Below are positions 57,976 to 64,000 of a stretch of 64,000 nucleotides of DNA, one piece after another (the first letter of the stretch is position 1; each line of letters starts with the position of its first letter). This DNA comes from Streptomyces sp. NBC_01116 (GTDB lineage: Bacteria > Actinomycetota > Actinomycetes > Streptomycetales > Streptomycetaceae). Below the pieces are notes generated by a model. That model was not told the DNA's origin and made no database searches. It saw only the letters and a program-made list of their open reading frames with translations. Made by a program: the position numbers and the translations under genes. The stretch spans positions 744,001 through 808,000 of the forward strand of contig NZ_CP108644.1 in assembly GCF_041435495.1 (NCBI RefSeq), given 5' to 3'.

Positions 57976-58739
57976 GTTTGCGGGGTCAGCCACAGGCGCT
58001 TTCCGTTCACTTCGGGGGCGGGCTTGTCCCACACGCCGGCGATGGCCTCGGCCAGCTCGGTGACGTCGGTGAAGCCCGCGAACTTCGCATTCGGGCGCTC
58101 GGCGCGCATGGCGTCGTTCACCAGTGCCTTGACCACCAGGATCGCAGCAGCCGCCGCGGGTCCGTCCTCGCCCCCCGCCTTGCGGAAGGCGTCGCCGAGC
58201 GCGAGGGTCCACGCCTCGGCGGCGGCCTTGGCGGAGGAGTAGGCGGCGTTGCCCGCGGTGGGCTTGCTGGCACCCGCGGCGCTGATCAGGAGGTAGCGGC
58301 CCCGGTCGCTGCGTTCGAGGGCCTCCTGGAAGGCCAGCGAGGTCGACTGGACGGTGCGGACGAGCAGCTTCTCCAGGGCGTCCCAGTCGGAGAGCACGGT
58401 CTCCTGGAACGACGGGCTGCCGCGCCAGCCGCCGACGAGGTGGACCAGGCCGTCGATGCGGCCGAACTCCGCCTCGGTGCGCTTGGCCCAGTCACGGGTG
58501 GCGTCGAGGTCGAGCAGATCGATGGTCTCGCCGGTGACGGTCGCGCCGCCGTGGGCGTACCGCGCGGCGTCCACCGCCTCGGCGAGCCGTTCCGGGTGGG
58601 CGTCGCACCCGACGACCGTCGCGCCCGCCTCGGCGAGCCGCAGCAGCGTCGCCCGGCCGGCGGGGCCCGCCGCTCCGGCGACCGCGATCACCGCGCCTTC
58701 GAGCACACCGGTCCCCTCGCCCGTGCCGTTCGCGTTCAT
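57972..58739 (-). CDS. SDR family oxidoreductase
   Basis: A 255-residue short-chain dehydrogenase with a slightly altered cofactor motif (AVAGAAGPAGRATL), LVHLVGGWRGSPS in the NNAG position, and a catalytic Ser/Tyr/Lys set in LLISAAGASKPTAGNAAYSSAK. Start ATG 58739 has GAGGAGG upstream. It lies between DUF6421 and threonine aldolase with overlapping ends, so the three act together, but the substrate is not known. Confidence 0.88.
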   Translation of the reverse strand: MNANGTGEGTGVLEGAVIAVAGAAGPAGRATLLRLAEAGATVVGCDAHPERLAEAVDAARYAHGGATVTGETIDLLDLDATRDWAKRTEAEFGRIDGLVHLVGGWRGSPSFQETVLSDWDALEKLLVRTVQSTSLAFQEALERSDRGRYLLISAAGASKPTAGNAAYSSAKAAAEAWTLALGDAFRKAGGEDGPAAAAAILVVKALVNDAMRAERPNAKFAGFTDVTELAEAIAGVWDKPAPEVNGKRLWLTPQT

Positions 58740-58765
58740 GGCCACCGCCTCCTCGGGAGAATGGT

Positions 58766-60163
58766 TCACGCGGCTGCCCGCTCGTCGTTCGCCGCGGTGA
58801 TTCCCTTGGCAGAGGCAATCACGTGCTTCAGCTTCTTGGCGAGCGCCTCATAGAACATGCTCAGGGGAAACTCGTCCGGAAGCACGTCGTCGACGAGCTT
58901 GCGAGGAGGAAGTGTGAGGTCCAGGGCGTCGGGACCCTTGGCCCAGCGGGATCCCGGGTGCGGGGCGAGGTAGCTGGACACCAGGTCGTACGCGGCGAAC
59001 CAGTGGACCAGCTTGGGGCGGTCGATGCCGTCGCGGTAGAGCTGCTCGATCTCGCCGCAGAGCTGGTTGGTGACCTCCGGGGCACGGTCCCAGTCGATCT
59101 TCAGGGTGTTGTCGGTCCAGCGGACGACGTCGTGCTGGTGCAGGTACGCGAAGAGCAGCTGGCCGCCGAGGCCGTCGTAGTTGCGGACGCGCTCGCCGGA
59201 GACCGGGAAGCGGAACATCCGGTCGAAGAGCACCGCGTACTGCACGTCACGGCCGTGGGCGTTGCCCTCGGACTCCAGTTTCACGGCCTCTTTGAAGGCG
59301 GTGAGGTCGCAGCGCAGCTCCTCCAGGCCGTACATCCAGAAGGGCTGGCGCTGCTTGATCATGAACGGGTCGAACGGCAGGTCACCGTGGCTGTGGGTGC
59401 GGTCGTGGACCATGTCCCACAGGACGAACGCCTGCTCGCAGCGCTTCTGGTCGCCGATCATCTCCCGGATGTCGTCGGGCAGCTCCAGGCCGAGCAGGTC
59501 GACGGAGGCCTCGGTGACGCGGCGGAAGCGGGCGGCCTCGCGGTCGCAGAAGATGCCGCCCCAGCTGAAGCGCTCGGGGGCCTCGCGCACGGCGATGGTC
59601 TCCGGGAAGAGCACCGCGGAGTGGGTGTCGTACCCGGCGGTGAAGTCCTCGAAGGTGATGCCGCAGAAGAGCGGGTTGTCGTAGCGGTTCGCCTCCAGGT
59701 CGGCGAGCCACTCGGGCCAGACCATCCTCAGCACGACCGCTTCGAGGTTGCGGTCGGGGTTGCCGTTCTGCGTGTACATCGCGAAGACGACGAGGTGCTG
59801 GAGGCCGTCGGCCCGGTTCTTCGCGGGCTGGAAGGCCAGCAGCGAGTCCAGGAAGTCGGGGACGCGGAAACCGTCGGCGGCCCAGCGGCGCAGGTCGGTG
59901 ACGAGCGCACGGTGGTAGGCGGCGTCGTGCGGGAGGAGCGGGGAGAGCTCCTCGACCGCTCCGGTCACCCGGTCGAGGACCCGCTCGACGACGGCCGGGG
60001 ACGGGGCGCCCTCGGCCTCGAAGTCGATGGACCCGTCCTTGGACTGCCAGGGGCGGATCTCCTCGACGGCATCCTTGAGCACGGGCCAGGCCGGGTGCTC
60101 GACCACCCGCTGGGCCGTAGCTATCGCGCCGTCGGTGGCGTCGTGCACAAGAATTTCCGTCAT
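58766..60163 (-). CDS. DUF6421 family protein
   Basis: A 465-residue actinobacterial protein matching the family catalogued as DUF6421, function unknown. It has no signal peptide or membrane segment. A His/Asp-rich stretch, WDMVHDRTHSHGDLPFDP, could bind a metal, and aromatic-rich segments (FWMYGLEELRCD, LVHWFAAYDLVSSYLAPHP) are conserved-looking. First gene of the operon with an SDR and a threonine aldolase. ATG 60163 follows GGAGG. Confidence 0.78.
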   Translation of the reverse strand: MTEILVHDATDGAIATAQRVVEHPAWPVLKDAVEEIRPWQSKDGSIDFEAEGAPSPAVVERVLDRVTGAVEELSPLLPHDAAYHRALVTDLRRWAADGFRVPDFLDSLLAFQPAKNRADGLQHLVVFAMYTQNGNPDRNLEAVVLRMVWPEWLADLEANRYDNPLFCGITFEDFTAGYDTHSAVLFPETIAVREAPERFSWGGIFCDREAARFRRVTEASVDLLGLELPDDIREMIGDQKRCEQAFVLWDMVHDRTHSHGDLPFDPFMIKQRQPFWMYGLEELRCDLTAFKEAVKLESEGNAHGRDVQYAVLFDRMFRFPVSGERVRNYDGLGGQLLFAYLHQHDVVRWTDNTLKIDWDRAPEVTNQLCGEIEQLYRDGIDRPKLVHWFAAYDLVSSYLAPHPGSRWAKGPDALDLTLPPRKLVDDVLPDEFPLSMFYEALAKKLKHVIASAKGITAANDERAAA

Positions 60164-60472
60164 AACACTTCCTCCACGGGAGAACCTCGCGTGGATTCAC
60201 CGTAGCCGTGCGAGGTTGCTCCCGACAAGTGGAGCCCTGGAAATTATCCTGCGTACCCCCCATGGTCACCGCTGTTTTTCCTGTCGCATCTCGGGTAGGC
60301 GCACAGTTCCATCAGCTCCTCCCGGGCACGGGCGACCGGGCCCGCACGACGGGGGACATCGCGGTCCCCGGCCGCTACCCTCCCCAGTGCCGCATCGCCG
60401 TACCTCCGCTTGCCGCACCTCCGCGCGGGCAGGAGCAGTCGACGGACCGCCGCCGACGGAAACGAGGTCGCC
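60164..60472. other. Divergent intergenic region
   Basis: 309 bp between DUF6421 and the glycerophosphodiesterase gene. It must hold both promoters. GGAAATTATCC (60239-60249) is the most AT-rich spot and nearly palindromic. I see no RNA gene or further coding sequence. Confidence 0.4.
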
Positions 60473-61156
60473 TTGTCTTTTCTCACCCTGGGTCATCGCG
60501 GAGTGATGGGCGTCGAGCCCGAGAACACCCTGCGCTCCTTCGTCCGCGCCGAGGAGTCCGGGATGGACGCCATTGAGCTGGATCTCCATCTCAGCAAGGA
60601 CGGCGCGCTCGTCGTGATGCACGACGTGGACGTGGACCGCACCACGGACGGGACCGGACCGATCGCGGCCAGGACCCTGGCGGAGCTGCGCGAGCTCGAC
60701 GCCGGTCAGGGCGAACGGATCCCCGTCTTCGAGGAGGTGCTGGAGGCCGTCTCCTCCCCGCTCCAGGCGGAGATCAAGGACGTGGCGGCGGCCCGCGCGC
60801 TGGCGGACGTGATCCGGGAGCGCGATCTCGCCGGCCGGGTGGAGGTGTCCTCCTTCCACGACGAGGCCGTCACCGAGATCGCGCGGCTGGTGCCGGGCGT
60901 ACGCACGGTCCTGATCGCCAGCCGCTGGGGCGCGGACGTGGTGGACCGGGCGAAGGCGGCGGGCGCGGCGACACTCGCGCTGAACATCCGCCGCCTCACC
61001 CTGGAGGTCGTGGAGCAGGCGCACTCCGAGGGCGTGAAGGTGATCGGCTGGGTGGTGAACACCCAGGACCATCTGCGGCTCGCGCGGGCGCTGGGCCTGG
61101 ACGGCGCGACGACCGACTTCCCGGAGATCCGCCGCGCCGGCCGCTTCACCGCCTGA
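60473..61156 (+). CDS. Glycerophosphodiester phosphodiesterase
   Basis: A 227-residue GDPD TIM-barrel enzyme. The N-terminal LGHRGVMGVEPENTLRSF (HRG, E-P-E-N-T) and AIELDLHLSKDGALVVMHD carry the metal and catalytic residues. It hydrolyses glycerophosphodiesters to glycerol-3-phosphate and an alcohol. No signal peptide, so it acts in the cytoplasm. TTG 60473 is taken as start, with CGAGG 5-6 bp upstream and homology beginning at once; TTG 60410 is an alternative. Confidence 0.88.
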   Translation: MSFLTLGHRGVMGVEPENTLRSFVRAEESGMDAIELDLHLSKDGALVVMHDVDVDRTTDGTGPIAARTLAELRELDAGQGERIPVFEEVLEAVSSPLQAEIKDVAAARALADVIRERDLAGRVEVSSFHDEAVTEIARLVPGVRTVLIASRWGADVVDRAKAAGAATLALNIRRLTLEVVEQAHSEGVKVIGWVVNTQDHLRLARALGLDGATTDFPEIRRAGRFTA

Positions 61157-61168
61157 GGACGGGCGCCC

Positions 61169-61744
61169 TCAGGCGCCTTCCCCCGCGTCGCCCACCTCAA
61201 GGTTCTTGACGAGCAGCTCGAAGGCCAGGTCGTCGCACTGCGGGATCCCGAAGCGCTCGTCACCGTACGGGAACGGGGTGAGCACTCCCGTACGGCGGTA
61301 ACCCCGGCGCTCGTACCAGGCGATCAGGTCCTCGCGCACCGAGATCACCGTCATGTGCATCTCCCCGACGCCCCAGCTCTCCCTGACGGTGCGCTCCGCC
61401 TCGGCGATGATCAGCTTGCCGAGTCCGCCGCCCTGAAGTCCCGGCCGCACCGCGAACATGCCGAAGTAGGCCGCGTCGCCCCGGTGTTCGAGCTGGCAGC
61501 AGGCGACGAGCGCGCCGCCGCGCTCGACCGCGAGAAGCCGGCCGGCCGGAGCGTCGAGGACCTCGCGCACACCCTGCTCGTCGGTCCGCTGCCCCTGGAG
61601 GATGTCGGCCTCGGTGGTCCAGCCGGTGCGGCTGGAGTCGCCCCGGTAGGCGGACTCGACGAGGGCCACCAGCGCCGGTACGTCGTCCTCGGTCGCGTCG
61701 CGGAAGATCAGCCGGGCCGCGTCGGGAGGCGTGGCGGTGTCCAT
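61169..61744 (-). CDS. GNAT family N-acetyltransferase
   Basis: A 191-residue GNAT acetyltransferase: LIFRDATEDDVPALVALVESAY at the start, and the acetyl-CoA motif A in VRPGLQGGGLGKLIIAEAE followed by WYERRGYRRTG. The acceptor is unknown. ATG 61744 has GGAG 8 bp upstream. It converges with the glycerophosphodiesterase gene, 12 bp apart. Confidence 0.9.
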   Translation of the reverse strand: MDTATPPDAARLIFRDATEDDVPALVALVESAYRGDSSRTGWTTEADILQGQRTDEQGVREVLDAPAGRLLAVERGGALVACCQLEHRGDAAYFGMFAVRPGLQGGGLGKLIIAEAERTVRESWGVGEMHMTVISVREDLIAWYERRGYRRTGVLTPFPYGDERFGIPQCDDLAFELLVKNLEVGDAGEGA

Positions 61745-61972
61745 GGTGGGTGCTCCGTTCTCTGCTGCCGTACGCAGGACCTGCCTGCCGTACGCGCGGT
61801 CGCGGTCTTCGCCTCCGCACGTGCGGTCGAGAGTAGCGCGACGCGGAGCGCCCCCGGCGAGCCCCGGCGCACCTCCTTCACACCCCCGTGCGCCGGATTC
61901 GGCGGCGACCGCCCGGGCATCGATGGGACGACCCGCGGCAGTGCCGTACGTCCGACCCGGGGGAGGCGCGCC

Positions 61973-62581
61973 GTGCACGGAGGGGCCCTGGCAGGCTGGC
62001 TGCTGATGGCGTTGTGCGCGGTGAGCGGCGCATCCTGCCTGTCGCGCGCCCGTGCGGGGACGCGGCAGGAGCGCCGCACCGCGCGCTCGGAGGCGGTCAT
62101 GGGTTTCGGCATGGCGGCGATGGCCGTCCCGGCGGCGGCGCTGTCGCTCCCGGACTGGGCCTGGGCGGTGTACGCGGCGCTGTTCGGCGCGGCCGCGCTG
62201 CGCGCGCTGCGGCCCGCCCTGGGCGGCGGCCACCATCTGCACCATCTCGTCGGCTCGCTGGCCATGGTCTACATGGCCGTGGCGATGGCCCCCGCGGTCA
62301 CCGGGAGCGGCGGGGGCGGGCATGCCGGGCACGGGGCCGCCGCGGGCGCGGGAGGCATACCCCTGCTGACCGGGGCGCTGCTCGTCTACTACGCGTTCTA
62401 CGTGCTGGGCTCGGCCGGCCGACTGCTGCCCGGGACCGCCGTGGCCCCGGCCGGCGGCACGGGCCAATCCGCCCGGGGACCGGGCGGATCCGGAGGCGGC
62501 ACGGACGGCCGGCCCCAGCTCATGTCGGCCTGCAGGCTGACGATGGGCATCGGCATGTTCGCCATGCTGCTCACTCTGTGA
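61973..62581 (+). CDS. DUF5134 domain membrane protein
   Basis: A 202-residue membrane protein with about five hydrophobic helices, His-rich loops (GGHHLHHLVGS and GGGHAGHGAA) and a C-terminal helix ending MGIGMFAMLLTL. This pattern matches the actinobacterial DUF5134 family, often near copper or M56-peptidase genes. The histidine clusters could bind metal. GTG 61973 follows GGGGGAGG with 6 bp spacing. It precedes an M56 peptidase gene on the same strand. Confidence 0.8.
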   Translation: MHGGALAGWLLMALCAVSGASCLSRARAGTRQERRTARSEAVMGFGMAAMAVPAAALSLPDWAWAVYAALFGAAALRALRPALGGGHHLHHLVGSLAMVYMAVAMAPAVTGSGGGGHAGHGAAAGAGGIPLLTGALLVYYAFYVLGSAGRLLPGTAVAPAGGTGQSARGPGGSGGGTDGRPQLMSACRLTMGIGMFAMLLTL

Positions 62582-62679
62582 GACAGGAAGTGGGACAGAA
62601 CCCCCGGCAAACCGTGGTCTACGTCACTTGCCGGTCACGGCCGTACCCCCGGCCGACCCGCCCCTCATAAGCTGAGGCC

Positions 62680-63615
62680 ATGCTGGTCTCCCTCGCGCTG
62701 CTGCTGCTCGGTGCACTGACCGCCCTGGTGACCCCCCGCGTGATGGCGCGCGCCCGGTGGCCGGAGCGGGAGCCGGTCGTGGCCCTGTGGGTCTGGCAGT
62801 GCGTGGTGGCCGGGGTCCTCCTGTCGTTCGCCCTGTCCATGACGCTGAGCGCGGCCGCCGCCTGGCAGGCGGTGCGCGGCCACGTCTTCGCCCCCGCCCC
62901 GCACGCCGTCGTCGAGGCGTACGCCCTGGCGGCGTACGGGCCGTGGTCGGCGGTCATCGCGGTGCTGCTGGCGATGGGCGGCCTGTGGACCGGGGCGATG
63001 CTCCTGAGGGAGATCCGGCGGGCGCGGCGTCGCCGCAAGCAGCGCCGGGCGGAACTGCTGGTGCGTTCCCCGCTGCTGCCGGGCGAGGAGCCGGGCGCCG
63101 ACCGTCTCGTGGTGCTGGAGGGCGAACGCCCCGACGCCTGGTGGCTGCCCGGCACGGCTCCGCAGCTCGTCATCACCACCGCCGCGCTGGGCCGGCTGAA
63201 GGGCCGTCAGCTCGATGCGGTGCTCGCCCATGAGCAGGGGCACGCCGCGGCCCGGCACGACTGGCTGCTGCACTGCTCGTCCGCGCTGGCGATCGGCTTC
63301 CCGCAGATCCCGGTGTTCGCCGCGTTCCGCGACGAGATGCACCGGCTGGTCGAACTGGCCGCGGACGACGTGGCGTCGCGCCGCTTCGGCCGGCTGACGA
63401 CCGCGCTCGCCCTGGTCGGACTCAACGAGGACCGCGGGGTGTTCGGCCCCTGCCCCACCCCGCAGGCCCAAGTGCCCCTGCGGGTCAACCGGTTGCTGGC
63501 CCCGGTCGAACGGCTGACGGCGGGCCGCAGGCTCCGGTTGACGGCCGCCGCCGCGCTGGTCCCGGTCGTCCCGGTGTTCGTGGCCTTCGTCCCCGGACTC
63601 CGCGCGCTGGGTTAG
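62680..63615 (+). CDS. M56 family metallopeptidase (BlaR1-like membrane protease)
   Basis: A 311-residue membrane protein with three N-terminal transmembrane helices, a basic loop (REIRRARRRRKQRRAE) and the zinc-protease motif LAHEQGHAAARHD (HExxH) with a downstream Glu in VELAADDVA. A last hydrophobic segment is at the C-terminus. This is the gluzincin domain of BlaR1/MecR1 without a beta-lactam sensor. Such stand-alone M56 proteins usually sit beside BlaI-type repressors; none is in the window. It probably forms a pair with the DUF5134 gene. Confidence 0.88.
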   Translation: MLVSLALLLLGALTALVTPRVMARARWPEREPVVALWVWQCVVAGVLLSFALSMTLSAAAAWQAVRGHVFAPAPHAVVEAYALAAYGPWSAVIAVLLAMGGLWTGAMLLREIRRARRRRKQRRAELLVRSPLLPGEEPGADRLVVLEGERPDAWWLPGTAPQLVITTAALGRLKGRQLDAVLAHEQGHAAARHDWLLHCSSALAIGFPQIPVFAAFRDEMHRLVELAADDVASRRFGRLTTALALVGLNEDRGVFGPCPTPQAQVPLRVNRLLAPVERLTAGRRLRLTAAAALVPVVPVFVAFVPGLRALG

Positions 63616-63716
63616 GGCCTTCCGTCCGGACCGGGAACCGGGGCCGTGACGCCCCGCACGCCCTCGCCCGCACCCCGGGTTGGCCTTCGGGCGGTGTCCT
63701 CCGCGAGGATCACCCC

Positions 63717-64000
63717 ATGTCCTCCCCCCTCCGCCGCTTCCGCTCGCCGGATCCCTCGCCCCGCACCGCGCCCGCCGTGTGGACCGCAGCCGTCGTCGGC
63801 GCGGCCGCTCTCGTACTGCTCGTGCTGGTGGCGGCGCGCTGGTCGCCGCTGATGTCCCTGGACCGGGCGGTCGCCGACGCCCTGCACCGGCACGCGGTGG
63901 CCGATCCCGGTCTGGTCCAGGTGAGCCGGGTGCTGACGGACTGGGTGTGGGATCCCTGGACCATGCGGGCCCTGATCGCGGTGACGGTGGTCGTCCTGTG
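63717..64000 (+). CDS. PAP2-family phosphatase, N-terminal part (truncated by window edge)
   Basis: From ATG 63717 the frame stays open to the window end (about 94 residues). It begins with a basic stretch, one transmembrane helix (AAVVGAAALVLLVLVAA) and then SLDRAVADALHRHAVADP and VSRVLTDWVWDPWTMRAL, the usual start of membrane PAP2 phosphatases. The phosphatase motifs lie outside the window, so the call rests on the N-terminal pattern only. Confidence 0.65.
   Translation, partial: MSSPLRRFRSPDPSPRTAPAVWTAAVVGAAALVLLVLVAARWSPLMSLDRAVADALHRHAVADPGLVQVSRVLTDWVWDPWTMRALIAVTVVVL

Overview
The window comes from a Streptomyces-like actinomycete. The DNA is very GC-rich with strong third-position G/C bias. 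GTG and TTG starts and GGAGG-type ribosome binding sites are common, TTA codons are nearly absent, and the gene content (F420-type oxidoreductase, mycothiol-type isomerase, SARP regulator, DUF6421, DUF5134, trans-acyltransferase polyketide synthase) fits that group. I found no rRNA, tRNA, CRISPR array or complete insertion sequence.

The centre, about 8.8 to 45.2 kb, is a biosynthetic gene cluster for a glutarimide polyketide. Its core is one 20.5-kb gene for a five-module polyketide synthase with no acyltransferase domains, running right to left. Upstream in the same operon are a discrete malonyl acyltransferase, a free acyl carrier protein and an asparagine-synthetase-like amidotransferase. 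A LysR regulator overlaps the end of the synthase gene. A bldA-type (TTA-containing) SARP regulator is divergent at the right edge. On the left are an Old Yellow Enzyme ene-reductase, a short-chain reductase, a cytochrome P450, a carboxylic acid reductase and a SnoaL-like protein.

Read as an assembly line, a malonamyl starter (C3) plus five C2 extensions gives C13, the unmethylated backbone of cycloheximide and actiphenol. Module 1 (KS-DH-KR-ACP) makes the unsaturated amide thioester. Module 2 (KS-branching domain-ACP) performs the Michael-type branching that closes the glutarimide. Module 3 (KS-KR-ACP) sets the hydroxyl, module 4 (KS-ACP) leaves a ketone, and module 5 (KS-DH-KR-MT-ACP) methylates and dehydrates. 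A thioesterase releases the acid, the carboxylic acid reductase would make the aldehyde, and aldol closure gives a phenol that the ene-reductase and short-chain reductase could take to the cyclohexanone. The ten genes from regulator to carboxylic acid reductase agree with my memory of the published chxA-chxJ cycloheximide cluster. The assignment is therefore strong but probably not new. The less explained parts are the SnoaL-like gene, the single methyltransferase for two methyl groups, the TTA codons and the MITE-like repeats at the cluster edges.

Left flank (1 to 8.8 kb): a truncated MFS transporter, a small membrane protein, a mycothiol-type isomerase, a decayed LuxR-type helix-turn-helix fragment, a TetR regulator divergent from an F420-type protein with clear operator palindromes, a geranylgeranyl-reductase-like flavoprotein, an M20 peptidase, a metallo-beta-lactamase-fold protein and a P-loop/NUDIX fusion.

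Right flank (45.2 to 64 kb): ordinary chromosomal genes. These are a ROK sugar kinase divergent from a LacI regulator, an alpha/beta hydrolase divergent from a CGNR-type protein, a secreted NHL propeller, an aldolase-like DUF6986 protein, etfBA, a flavin reductase, a thioredoxin, a PlsC acyltransferase, a transglutaminase-like protein, a DUF6421/SDR/threonine-aldolase operon, a glycerophosphodiesterase, a GNAT acetyltransferase, DUF5134 and M56 membrane proteins, and the start of a PAP2 phosphatase.
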